A DNA stretch of 64,000 bases from Prostheceraeus crozeri (taxonomy: Eukaryota; Platyhelminthes; Polycladida; Euryleptidae), in contig CAJQUW010005326.1 of NCBI GenBank assembly GCA_907163375.1, positions 1 through 64,000 on the forward strand, given 5' to 3'. Positions 1-10,743 of the stretch are shown here, one piece after another. The translations under genes were made by a program, and so were the position numbers. The notes under the pieces are model-generated. The model worked only from the letters and a program-made list of their open reading frames with translations. It searched no databases and was not told the origin of the DNA. The stretch's first letter is position 1. Every line of letters begins with the position of its first letter.

Positions 1-1130
1 CTTTATTTCTAACTTGTAAACTCTTGAAACTTTATTTTGATATACAAACAGCTAAAACTTTATTTCTAACGTATACACCATTGAAACTTTAGTTTTTATC
101 TTTTAAACTGTTGAAACTTTATTTTGTTTCTAACATGCAAACAGATAAAACTTTATTCTTAACTTGTAAACTGATGAAACTTCATTTTATTTCTAACATA
201 CAAGCTGATAAAACTTTATTGTTAACTTGTAAACGGGTGAAGCTTCATCAGTTTACAAGTTAAGAATAAAGTTTTATCTGTTTGCATGTTAGAAACAAAA
301 TAAAGTTTCAACAGTTTAAAAGATAAAAACTAAAGTTTCAATGGTGTATACGTTAGAAATAAAGTTTTAGCTGTTTGTATATCAAAATAAAGTTTCAAGA
401 GTTTACAAGTTAGAAATAAAGTTTCAACACTGTGTATGTTAGAAATAGAGTTTTATCTGTTTGTTAAAATATGATTGCAGGATTTAATAGTTTGCAAGTT
501 AGACTAAGCGTTCTACTATTTGTAAGTGAAAGATATAGTTTCAACAGTTTACAGATTAAAAATAAAGTTTCAACAGTGTGTATGTTGGAAATAAAGTTTA
601 AGCTGCTTGTGTGTTAGAAATAAAACAAAGTTTCAACCGTTAACAAGTTAAAAATAAAGTTTCAATAGTTTACAAGTTAAGAATGAAGTTTCAATAGTGT
701 GTGTATATTAAGAATAAAGTTTTATCTGTTTGTATGATAGAAATAAAACAAAGTTTTAACCGTTTACAAGTTAAAAATAAAGTTTCAATAGTTTACAAGT
801 TAAGAATAAAGTTTCAATAGTGTGCATGTTAAGAATAAAGTTCTATTTGTTTATATGTTAGAAATAGAATGAAGTTTCGCCAGTTTACAAGTTACGAATA
901 AAGTTCTATCTGTTTAAGTTTACAAGTTAAGAATAAAGTTCTATCTGTTTGTATGTTAGAAATGAAGTTTTATCTGTTTGTATGCTAGAAATAAAGTTTC
1001 ATCAGTTTCCATATTAAAAAATAAAGTTTTTAGCAGTTTACAAGTTAAAAATAAAGTTTTAATAGTGTATGCGTTAGAAATAGAGTTTTAGCCTTTGTAT
1101 GCTAGAAATAAAGGTATAGCTATTTGTAAA
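1..1130. repeat. Degenerate AAGTTT-rich minisatellite with a near-perfect palindrome
   Basis: The block is built from variants of a roughly 30-40 bp unit containing the words gtttacaagtta, aaataaagttt and tgtttgtatgttaga. From 1 to about 240 the units run in one orientation and from about 241 they run in the other. Bases 1-184 are the reverse complement of 238-421 with one mismatch seen (179 against 243), around a spacer of about 53 bp. The rest (422-1130) is the same repeat, more diverged. The window starts inside the left arm, so the palindrome may be larger. No coding potential is evident. Confidence 0.85.
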
Positions 1131-1787
1131 ATAATAAAAATTGTAAGTGATTAGCATATTTCGTTTGCTGAAAAGAAGGTGTTCCGCCTGTTACTGTTGG
1201 TGTATTAATATTGAAGAATTTGGTAGTATCTGTTCAATTGAAGACTATAATGGTTCTAGCAAATATTAAAAACAGCAGCCATTATATAATTTATGAAACT
1301 GAACCCTTTCCTGCTGCTCTCATTCGAGTGGTACCCTATACATATTACCATCCTACATAACGGGCATTGTATCATAACAGGCTTATGTGATTTCAATAAA
1401 GTATCACGGATTGTTAAATTCCTAATGTGTTATCTGTTTAATGTATAGCTAATGGAGGCATGTTAAACGTTGAGTTTTTCCTTTATTCACTGACGACTCA
1501 TCATATGAATGAGTTAAGGTGAAAACGGTATGCGTCATCACTTTGACTGACAAAGGAATGCACACGCACTGAATGGGGAAAAGATCAGGCTGTCAATAAG
1601 GATGAATAGAATCTTATCGAATGGTCTGACATCTACGACAATGAGGTGGATCCATTTTTAGACATGGGTTATCGCTTTGTCTGATATGAAAACGTTCACA
1701 CGCTCGCATATTCAGCTGTGAATATAATTTACTATTGCTATTTTTAGTGACTATCTTTACAAGAAGAATGACAGTGATGTAAGCAAC
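1131..1787. other. Unassigned stretch upstream of a Polinton penton relic
   Basis: There is no repeat structure and no long reading frame here. It may contain the worn upstream part of the same Polinton remnant, because short open stretches run toward 1788, but I cannot identify any product. Confidence 0.4.
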
Positions 1788-2367
1788 ATGCTTCCTAAGC
1801 TGAAGAGAGCTGTTTGTGTTATTCTATTAGACATGTCGTTTAGCAAATCGGCGATACAACGATGTTGCCCACCTGTTAGAAAAATTAGCACAAGCGAGTT
1901 ATGTGAAGTGTTACTTGATGATGCAAAGATACATCACATTTCATTTTTGATTGAAAATCAAAGTGCTCTTCTGAAACTGGGCGATGGCATTCATTGTCAA
2001 TTGAGTGAAAATTTGATAAAACTGTAGTTTTTCATTGCTGTAAAATGTGTTTACTGCTACACGCATGATTGGTGTAGGAATACCAATGACCCTTAATAAA
2101 CATGAACAACACCTTTACATTCAAAGTGATCTGATTTCACCTATTTCTTTTGATGAGAAAAAAGAATACATTTTACGCGATTTCATTCATGACAAAGACG
2201 CTTCATATGGAATAGTCCAGATATTGTTTGAACCTATTTTCTACCATCCTATCGTCAAACAAATGATACCCTCTATTGCTATCAAAATTACCAATGGTTT
2301 ACAAGAGTGCATCCATGTGAAAGATACTAAATCCCTCATAACGTTAGTGTTTCGGAAAACAAAGTGA
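1788..2367 (+). pseudogene. Polinton penton-like (single jelly-roll) minor capsid protein, frameshifted relic
   Basis: Two open segments, 1788-2027 (79 codons) and 2047-2367 (106 codons), lie in different frames and read as successive parts of one protein. The first ends with a pattern like the Polinton penton central region (short LGDGI and LSENL motifs, normally followed by LGF). The second has HLYIQSDL, a Tyr-His-Pro turn and a C-terminal basic ITLVFRKTK strand, as in the tail of these proteins. In the family this protein is thought to form capsid vertices. The N-terminal part is missing or too decayed to see. It faces the polymerase gene at 2679-4130, which is a common Polinton arrangement. 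Assignment is by remembered family pattern, not by alignment. Confidence 0.5.
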
Positions 2368-2678
2368 AGTCATTGTGATATGTTTATTGAAATATGTACA
2401 TGAATGTGAAGCAATAGACTTTATACGACATCCACTGAAAATATATACATGAGCGCACTTCAATAAACATTGTTATATACAAAAAGTCTTTTTACTTCGT
2501 GAAGGGTGGAAATATACAGGGATAGGAAAAATGTCTTTCAGTGGAAAAGTCATCACATGGGGAATGTACAGATGTGGACACATATTCACAAGGAAAAAAC
2601 AATCTCATGCGATACATAAAACAACAATGTTTATCTACAGAAATCAACATCAAAATACTGAGTTAAGGATGAATCTAT
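2368..2678. other. Convergent intergenic gap of the Polinton relic
   Basis: This gap lies between the ends of two convergent genes. An AATAAA hexamer at 2462-2467 on the plus strand, about 95 bases after the penton relic stop, could be its polyadenylation signal. Nothing else is recognised. Confidence 0.35.
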
Positions 2679-4130
2679 TTACACGTCTCCTGAATGTGGT
2701 AGTGTGAGTTTAATTCTTTTGGGTGGTGGTATGTTTGTGTCAGGATGTCCATGTGGAAGAGATATGTTGTGTTCTAACCAGCACCTCTTATCCTCCCATG
2801 CTGAAAGCGCCCGTTTCCTAAAAGTATGAGTTTTGATCTCATGCGACTTAGATTTTAAGATTGTCATATTGAAAAACGTTATATTTTTATTTCTATAGGC
2901 TTTCCTGAAATTCTTATGTTTCATGTTAGAGACCAATGATCTTGATATGCCTTTAGCACGCTTAATACTATCGTCGCTATCCTTTAATTTCATACTGTAC
3001 ATTTTTGGACGGAGGAGAATCATTTCATCTATTTCCTTCCCTGCTGTCTCATCCTTAAAGCAGCCAAGTTTTGCCTTATTTTTGATGGAGTAGAGTGGGT
3101 GATCAGTAGGATAATTTGATGTATCAAAATATCTTTCTAAAGATTTTCCTACTTCATTGAAATTTAAATCTTTTTGAGTGGTAATACCTAAGAAGAAACT
3201 ATCTGTATCACCACCCAACAAACGAACCTCTTTTACGAGAGGACATGGTTTTAGTAATTTATAAAAGAGTTGGTACATTTCAAGCTTAGAGTAATCTAGT
3301 ACAGCTTGGCCAATATAGATGGGCTTGCACAACTCAACTTCAGATTTTATCATTTTAACACCTACAAGGTCCTCATCGATAATGTCTCTATCGATGAATA
3401 GAGGTGATGAGACCAATTTGTGATACTTTTGATCATCATTAACTAGTTTATAGTTTACACGTTTTCTAACATCCTCCATCGTCTTACCAAATAGACTATT
3501 ATTCTTATATTTATAAAAATATTTTTCAAAATTATTTTGGGCTAGTGCACGTTTCTGGCTGTTGCTATCAATATATGGTTTGAGGAAGGCTTTCTGTCTA
3601 AATTTAATAATGCGGTGAACTCTTTTTAAAATCATACCCATTTCTAAATAAAATTTTAAGATGCTAAAGTGGACTAGATAGTTTTCTTTATCATACTGGG
3701 TGAGTAAAAGTTTGCGGCAAGGCTTATAGTCGGGTTGACCGCATGATTCTAAATCTTTATGAAATTGTTTCATAAAGTCGGAAAACATATCTTTACTCAC
3801 TTCACCTGATTCGGGTGCGAGTGGAAAATCTACGGTTTTATGTTTAATATTATTTGGATAGATTAGATCTATCTCAAAATAATATCCCCAATCACCTTCA
3901 TCTGGAATTGCTAGTATGTTGGAAGGGTTGGAGAAATGTTGAATTTCACTATCATCTAACCAGCTAAACTCAGAGTGAGGTAGCGGTTTGGATAATGAAC
4001 TACCATACAAATTATTTTGGTCATAATACTTCAGATGAGTCTGGTCATTGCCTACTATTTTTGATTTTAACCTATGTTTATTTACAAATGTGAGACCACC
4101 GCGAATTCCTCGCTCAAATAAATTATACAT
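2679..4130 (-). pseudogene. Polinton family B DNA polymerase, N-terminally truncated
   Basis: This is an open frame of 483 codons. It shows the palm motifs of protein-primed family B polymerases in order: motif A YYDQNNLYGSS (near 4027-4002), motif B NSLFGKTMEDVRKRV (near 3502), and motif C GGDTDS (near 3216-3199), where the two Asp bind metal. The C-terminal part has the DETAGKEIDEM and KMYSMK stretch typical of the thumb region. In Polintons this enzyme replicates the element from a terminal protein primer. Full proteins exceed 1,000 residues and carry an exonuclease domain upstream; here that part is missing because the frame runs into tandem repeats at 4131. The sequence is clearly different from the polymerase at 14235-18755, so it belongs to another Polinton lineage. 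Confidence 0.85.
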
Positions 4131-5640
4131 TTCTGGATCTTGTAAGAGAGGGGGGGGACGTCAGTGAAAAGTTTTTCTCTCCGATTGAGCTGGAAATACA
4201 CAATTTCCATGTAGAATTTGACGCTGAATCCGAATCTGGCCTCCGTTTTCCCATCCGATGCTTCGTTTTGGCTCTACAGTAGGCAGCCATCGCAAAAATT
4301 CTAACTCTGTCGTTTTTTCGAAAAATGTTGAAAATTTTTTCTCTCCGATTGACTTGAAACTCACCATACAGATAGAGAATTTCACGCTGATTCCAAATCT
4401 GAAATCCGTTTTCCAATCCGATGCTTCGTTTTGAAGCTAGAGCCCAAAACGTCCCAAATTCTAACTCTGTCGTTTTTTGCCAATGTCCCAAAATCTTAAA
4501 TGGCGTCTCACATCTAAACGAAGACAGATAGGAACAAGCCGATTCTTTCAGTGAATTTGTCTCACTCTTAGCTTTCAAACGAGCTATCGCACGACAAAAT
4601 CCGTCCACTGGAAGCCAAAATCGAAGCAAGCTGTCCAGAGGGGGGGGCGTCAGTGAAAATTTTTTCTCTCCGATTGAGCTGGAAATATACCATTTCCATG
4701 TAGAATTTGACGCTGAATCCGAATCTGGCCTCCGTTTTCCCATCCGATGCTTCGTTTTGGCTCTACAGTAGGCAGCCATCGCAAAAATTCTAACTCTGTC
4801 GTTTTTTCGAAAAATGTTGAAAATTTTTTCTCGCCGATTGCCTTGAAACTCACCATACAGATAGAGAATTTCACGCTGATTCCAAATCTGAAATCCGTTT
4901 TCCCATCCGATGCTTCGTTTTGAAGCTACAGCCCAAAACGTCCCAAATTCTAACTCTGTCGTTTTTCGCCAATGTCCCAAAATCTTAAATGGCGTCTCAC
5001 ATCTAAACGAAGACAGATAGGAACAAGCCGATTCTTTCAGTGAATTTGTCTCACTCTTAGCTTTCAAACGAGCTATCGCACGACAAAATCCGTCCACTGG
5101 AAGCCAAAATCGAAGCAAGCTGTCCAGAGGGGGGGGGACGTCAGTGAAATTTCAAAATTTGATGAAAAATGTTTTGGTGACGGTCCCAGGTCGAAATTCA
5201 ACACTTTGGAAAATTTTCAAAATTTTACCCATACAAAGTCACTCTGACACTTAGGATTTTTTCAGGTAAACGAGCTCCGACCTAAAATCTTGTAACCGCT
5301 CTAACTTTTGAACGAAGACAGATAGGAACAAGCCGATTCTTTCACTGAATTTGTCTCACTCTTAGCTTTCAAACGAGCTATCGCACGACAAAATCCGTCC
5401 ACTGGAAGCCAAAATCGAAGCAAGCTGTCCAGAGGGGGGGGGACGTCAGCGAAAATTTTTTCTCTCCGATTGACTTGAAACTCACCCTACCGATGCAGAA
5501 TTTCACGCTGAATCCGAATCTGCCCTCCGTTTTCTCATCCGATGCTTCGTTTGGGCGCTACACACCAAAACGTCCCAAATTTTAACTCTGTTAAAATTTT
5601 GAAGAAAAATTTTTTCTCGCCGATTGAGCTGGAAATCACA
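4131..5640. repeat. 489-bp tandem repeat array with about 180-bp subrepeats and oligo-G junctions
   Basis: Two nearly identical 489-bp units (about 4149-4637 and 4638-5126) are followed by partial copies up to 5640. Each unit begins at a run of seven to nine G followed by acgtcag or cgtcag, and ends with ctgtccaga. Inside a unit, two related stretches of about 180 bp start with ctctccgattga and share atccgatgcttcgtttt and ttctaactctgtcg. Because 489 is 3 x 163, a minus-strand frame stays open over two units (5118-4123), but its translation is only a tandem repeat without a recognisable domain, so I treat it as non-coding. The array replaces the N-terminal part of the polymerase gene at 2679-4130. 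Confidence 0.85.
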
Positions 5641-5698
5641 CCACAGATGCAGAATTTTACGCTGAATCCGAATCTGGCAGCCATTTCACCATCCACGA

Positions 5699-5805
5699 CA
5701 ACCTAGACGGTCGCCCACGTCAACCTAGACGGTCGCCCACGTCAACCTAGACGGTCGCCCACGTCAACCTGGACGGTCGCCCAAGTCAACCAGGCGGTCG
5801 GACCA
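5699..5805. repeat. 22-bp GC-rich minisatellite
   Basis: About five copies of a 22-bp unit with the core acctagacggtcgcccacgt start at 5701, 5723, 5745, 5767 and 5789; the last two are diverged. The copies lie within the oligo-G marked repeat field, and further runs of seven or more G occur near 5836 and 5921. Confidence 0.85.
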
Positions 5806-5942
5806 ACTCACTCGAGTCTCACACTCTGTCGTTGCAGAGGGGGGGGAGTCAGCGAACATGTTGTGAACGTGAACCCACCTGGCCGGCACACCACGACAGA
5901 CCACAACCTCTGTCGTTCCAGAGGGGGGGCGCGCTGTGTTTA

Positions 5943-7719
5943 TTATGGACCTTTTGTTACTACTTCCGACAAATAATTCTTGACGAAGGTTAGAACAAAA
6001 TCGTCGAAATTTGCGGATCTCATCTTCTCAATTAGTATGCGATGGGAAACTCTGTCAAAACCTTTCGATAAGTCCACTGATATGACATGGCAAGCTAACA
6101 CTTCCTTCTTTTGAAGGTTATTCGTCACAAAATCTTCAAAGTCTAGTAGAGCACATACGGTTGAACTGTTCTTTTTAAAACCATATTGTTTATCATCGAA
6201 GTGCGACAAAAAATGAAAACCAATACTCTTGATTAACTCCTTCTCAAAAATACGTTCTGGTATGGGGAGAATGGAGATGGGGCGGACATTACAAATATCA
6301 GGCGGATTTGACTTCGGAAGTGGTAGTATGTCGGCTTTCTTCCATAGACGGGGTACATTGGCGAGTGAAACACATCGATTGAAAATAATAGTGAGTGGTT
6401 TGGCCAACACACTAGAGAACTTGGACCAGGCAATAGCAGGGATATCATCACTGCCAATGGAAGATCTAGCTTTGACTTCTTTCAATCTGCATTCAATCGC
6501 AGTTTCCGTGAAGACAGAAGGTATGAGGAATGACTTAGCTGTTGTACATATAGGATCATCAATGATAAAATGCTTCGATAAATTGGAATTGAGCAGATCG
6601 AGTACAGCAGGTAAGGGCACATCAGGAAAGAGTTTAGGAAGCCAGTTCTTGTCATAAGTGGGAGATTTTGACATGAATTTATAAATATCCCAGATAGAAT
6701 TCCGGCGATTCAATGTTCTCTTGCTCCAATTAATTTTTGCCATATAAATATGTGATTTCACCTTTTCCTTATAATGATCATAAAGCTTCCAGTTTCTTTG
6801 ACGATAGGCTTGGTATCGTTTGTTAACGAGAACTTTTATCGTATTGTTCATCCATGGTTTCCCATGAGATGAAAGTTTCACAATATCGGATGGAATAGTA
6901 GCTAAAGCAGAACGAAAAATGTCATTAAATATTGAACAAACTTCATCGAGGGTAGCGTTATCGAACAACTTGGACCAATCGGAACTTTCTAAGATATTAA
7001 ATGCCAGTTTCAGGTTTGAATCACGCATATCCATGATTTTCATATAATTAGGCTTGATTTTCAGAGATTGGACAGGTTTCAATATTATAATGGAATGATC
7101 ACTGGCACCTAGAGGGCTATCGATGAGTGGTTTAGAATATTCACACACCAATTTATCAGGAATCAGAATGAGATCTAGCACAGCATTACCACGGGTCGCA
7201 TCACAGACAACATTCTCTAGTCCGAAATAAATTTCAAAGTCATTATGATCAAACTCTGTTAAAGTCGCCAACAAGGAAAACTTCATAACCAGTATATACA
7301 GCAAGGAAATCATCAATAACAGCAGATACATAATTTGTAAGCATACGAGATGTCTCAGTATTGAGCGAACTTCCCCTCGGAAAGTAAAGTAAGGATAATA
7401 GACAATTGAATGATTTATACGACACACGGAGAAGGAGCATTTCGACGTCTTGGTATGGAGATTCCGAAAATAAAACAGAAACTGAGAATTCAGATCTAGT
7501 CCAGCAGCAGACACCACCACCTTTTTTGCCACTTTTCCTGTCAGCTCTAAACAACGAATAACCAGGCACATAAACTGAAGAATCAGATACTGATTCATCC
7601 ATCCAAGACTCAGTTATACATATAATGTCCGGAGAATATGTAGACGCAATGGCAAGTAGTTCATCAAATTTGTTTGTAACAGAACGGGTATTGGTAAGAC
7701 AGAGACAAGGAAGGTTCAA
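5943..7719 (-). pseudogene. LINE ORF2: APE-type endonuclease and N-terminal half of reverse transcriptase
   Basis: The endonuclease start is in the segment 7719-7249 (LTNTRSVTNKFDEL, ICITESW, the metal-binding Glu region, and VGDFN near its end). The frame then shifts near 7250-7300 into the segment 7598-5943, where ASDHSII is the endonuclease SDH motif. The linker and fingers follow, and then the RT motifs RPISILPIPERIFEK, QYGFKKNSST and the palm motif DLSKGFDRVSH, where the first catalytic Asp lies. The frame ends before the YxDD box, which is therefore absent. The endonuclease nicks target DNA and the RT copies the element RNA there. This copy cannot encode an active enzyme. Confidence 0.85.
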
Positions 7720-7731
7720 ACTTGGACTTAG

Positions 7732-8525
7732 TCAATGTTTGGGTTTAACTCGTGGAACAATTTTTCCACTTTTAAGGACAACGTCTTCCCCTCTCTCTTT
7801 CCTTACATTCAGTTCCTCCCGAAGAAGTTTACTTTCTTCTCGTTGCGTTGGAGTTAAGTCGTTTTTGATGTATACCTTTTTATAGTTCGGATTGCTCATC
7901 AAGATTTTTGACTTCCTCAAACATTGTAACTTCTGCTCAAATGAAGAAAATCGCACCTGACTGGCCGAGAAGACCCATGAGAAGTTCTCCTTCCCAATCT
8001 ATCTCTTGAAACGATGTGCTTCTTATCAATCATCAGAGTATCAACAAGATTATCAATAACTGCGTTATCCAGGTCCTGTTCATCATCTGAGACAGGCGGA
8101 TCTTCGAGACCAAAAATAATAATATTATTCCGTTTTTCCATTCTACTTTCATGCTCAGTAATAGCCTTGCTAATTAACATGCCAACATCAGAAGAACACT
8201 TTGTATTCAATTGATCACGGAGAGATGATAATTCTTCTTCAACTCGATTAAATCGAGCCAATAACTCTGTAAAATTCACTTGTTTACAATCATCACATCG
8301 GTATGAAAAATTTTCATTCGAGCAAACGGCTTTACCAATATTAGCGGACAATCCTGAACACTCACGTTTAGCATGAAACATTTTCATACAGATTTGGCAA
8401 CGTATGACGTCACTATCAATGGACATGTTACAAATAGTGCACAGATATCTTGCTATTGTCTGGTCATTGCTACCTTTCCGTGAATTTACCATCTCAAACT
8501 GCAGAAATCCTCGAATGAACACCAA
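7732..8525 (-). pseudogene. LINE ORF1: PHD-like zinc finger, coiled coil and RNA-binding-type region, frameshifted
   Basis: The segment 8525-7917 has a Cys/His array from about residue 28 to 80 (CTICNM, CQICMKMFHAKRECSGL, CDDC) resembling a PHD finger. A short coiled coil follows (NRVEEELSSLRDQL), then KRNNIIIFGLED, a pattern common in LINE ORF1 proteins. A second segment, 7956-7732, in another frame carries the expected basic C-terminal end (DLTPTQREESKLL, GKIVPRVKP). The break lies near 7920-7956. ORF1 proteins bind element RNA. The assignment to the CR1-type ORF1 family is inference from this domain order. Confidence 0.75.
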
Positions 8526-8600
8526 TCAGTGGAAATTAATTCAAGAATTAAGAACTTCCAATCTCCCCAAAAATCAACACAACTTCATATAATGAGCTTC

Positions 8601-9559
8601 TCACAGTTAAACCCGGAAGACCACCACGATTTATCAGGTATAAATTTGATAGATAACTGCCACAGGTAATCGAGATGTAGACCAATTGCAAAACACTCAC
8701 AAGAGACACTTCTGACACGACCGCTACGCTACGCAGATCACAGATATTCATTATGGAGCTTAAGATGGCCTTACTGATGAACCATAACGGCGAGAGACTT
8801 TCATACTTAGGTCATGAAGAGAAAGATATGTCGTTTAGCATATGAAGATCTTGGTAATTTTCGGTCCTTTTAGGAACAACCACATGAAATCAGCGCGAGA
8901 CTCAATGGCGGATAACATGACGAAAATCGTTGAGACGAATGGACTATGAACCTTTGATGAATAACAACACGACATGAAATGAGCAGGCCCAACATACGGC
9001 CGTTGTCAGGCCTCTTTTCCACATCTACTATCTAAGGCGAGATCTTTTCATGAGAAGTTTTAAGTATATGTTATTAATTCGCAAAAATGAATTCAGAAAT
9101 CGATTCATTCAGAACGAGTATTTTATTGATTGCAACTTAATCGTGACAACCAATAGTTTGTATCAAGTGAATTTTCATTGTTACATAAACCGACATACAT
9201 TTTTCTTCGACATGCATACAATGCAAAAAATCTGCGCATACTTGTGTCTCAACTGCTGGTGTGATGCGAACTGTCATACACTAAGAAAATATAAATTTGT
9301 ATCCTTATGGTTTTGTAGATTTTGTAGATATTCTTTAAGTAAAAGATTGTTTCGTCGCATGTATGTCAAAATTCTCTTTGTATTCATGCAGAAGGGATGT
9401 AGCGAACAATTGGGAATACAATAATTTTCAATTCAATGTCTCCTGCTGTGTTATATAGTAAATATTCGTTTACAGAACAGAATTGGAACCTTTCAATTCC
9501 AACTTAGCATATACGACAGAAATTCGTTTCGTTTAATTCTCTTAAAACATACAGCATTT
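8601..9559. other. Non-coding gap between LINE and foldback element
   Basis: This gap may hold the LINE 5' untranslated region at its left end. An open stretch at 9050-9424 has no recognisable domain and an odd Cys/Phe-rich composition, and is probably fortuitous. I see nothing else. Confidence 0.4.
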
Positions 9560-10307
9560 TAGTCCGGGAGCTAGCGTGAAGTTGTGCAGGGAACGAGGTA
9601 GTACATAAAACTTTCACATAGCATAGTACACCTCTAACCTACTGCAAAACTTCGCGTCTGCCGGATCAGATCATTTGCTTTTCAGAAATAGAGAGGATAA
9701 CACAATCCTATGTATTTCCAGTGGTAAAATTGTGACATTTAAGGTGTTGACTCCATTTTTTCGAATTTTTGCTCATAAAAGTTACACAAATTGGTATTTT
9801 GTTGAACTGGTTATTATAGAAATCATCTACAGATCATGATCTTTCAAATGAGTCATCATTCAGTGACAGAGGATAAAGTAAAGTGTACAAACAGACACTT
9901 TTCGTTAAAGTATATCAACAATTTTCCTGAAATTTCTATGTTAAAATTTGCAGTTACACCAACGAAAAGTGTCTGTTTGTACACTTTACTTTATCCTCTG
10001 TCACTGAATGATGACTCATTTGAAAGATCATGATCTGTAGATGATTTCTATAAGAACTAGTTCAACAAAATACCAATTTGTGTAACTTCTATGAGCAAAA
10101 ATTCGAAAAAATGGAGTCAACACCTTAAATGTCACAATTTTACCACTGGAAATACATAGGATTGTGTTATCCTCTCTATTTCTGAAAAGCAAATGATCTG
10201 ATCCGGCAGACGCGAAGTTTTGCAGTAGGTTAGAGGTGTACTATGCTATGTGAAAGTTTTATGTACTACCTCGTTCCCTGCACAACTTCGCGCTAGCTCC
10301 CGGACTA
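9560..10307. repeat. Foldback (snap-back) element with 348-bp arms
   Basis: The sequence 9561-9908 is the reverse complement of 9959-10306 with only a few mismatches, around a spacer of about 50 bp. The ends read agtccgggagctagcg and cgctagctcccggact. Direct flanks share only TTT (9557-9559 and 10308-10310), so the target duplication is not decisive. There is no transposase. It ends 15 bp before the presumed left terminus of the large Polinton and could be a MITE or a folded terminal repeat of another element. Confidence 0.85.
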
Positions 10308-10321
10308 TTTAAGCTAACAGT

Positions 10322-10743
10322 AGTATATAGTGTGACATCCAGCGCGACGCTTCGCTTCGCTTTGCTTCGCTTCGCTTGCGCCGGATGTCACACTTTTGCG
10401 GGTTTTTTCAAAATTTTCAAAAAAAATCAAAATTTCATAAATTTAGGTAGACTTCAAATTTCACGTGGCCGAAGGCCGAAGGCCGAAAATTTAGGTAGTG
10501 ACAAATTTTCAAAAAATCAAAATTTCAAAAATTTAGGTAAACTACAAATTTCATGTAATCGAAAATTTAAGTTGTCTCAAAATATCACGTAATCGAAAAT
10601 TTAAGTTGTTTCAAAATATCACGTGGTCTAAGAATTTTGAAAATGTAGGCAGATGAAAATTTAGGTAGCCCAAAAAATATCACGTTGTCCTAATATAGCA
10701 GAAGATTGTATTCAAAATATTTATTCAAAATATTTCTTTAAAA
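10322..10743. repeat. Left terminal and subterminal region of the Polinton with terminal hairpin
   Basis: The end contains an 11-bp inverted repeat, gtgtgacatcc (10330-10340) and ggatgtcacac (10383-10393), enclosing repeats of cttcg. It is followed by degenerate copies of aaaatttaggtag with cacgtg or catgtaatcg blocks every 30-60 bp up to about 10690. The counterpart at the right end was not found. The region also must hold the promoter of the gene at 10744; only AT-rich runs are seen there. Confidence 0.6.
10467..10484. repeat. GC palindrome in the left subterminal region
   Basis: Overlapping palindromes ggccgaaggcc at 10467-10477 and 10474-10484 stand out in an AT-rich context. They belong to the hairpin family described in the findings. 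Confidence 0.55.

Larger units (their letters stand above)
5943..8600 (-). mobile_element. CR1-like non-LTR retrotransposon (LINE), 3'-truncated and frameshifted
   Basis: Two reading frames in the order ORF1 (zinc-finger protein) and ORF2 (endonuclease-reverse transcriptase) lie on the minus strand. The 5' part is present, but the element stops in the middle of the reverse transcriptase at 5943, next to an oligo-G repeat junction. LINE copies are normally 5'-truncated, so loss of the 3' half points to later deletion or to replacement by the repeat field. A PHD-type finger in ORF1 plus an APE-type endonuclease suggests the CR1/L2 group. Confidence 0.8.

Noticed and set aside
4123-5118. 331-codon minus-strand frame
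   Set aside because: It is two identical translations of a 489-bp tandem repeat, without any recognisable domain. Openness in the second unit follows automatically from the first because 489 is divisible by three.
6229-6657. 142-codon plus-strand frame
   Set aside because: It is antisense to the LINE reverse transcriptase and a shadow of it.
9050-9424. 124-codon frame with many Cys and Phe
   Set aside because: No domain, no start context and no neighbouring genes; probably fortuitous in AT-rich DNA.
9836-10033. 65-codon frame in the foldback element
   Set aside because: It lies across the centre of a palindrome, and the two halves are mirror sequences.
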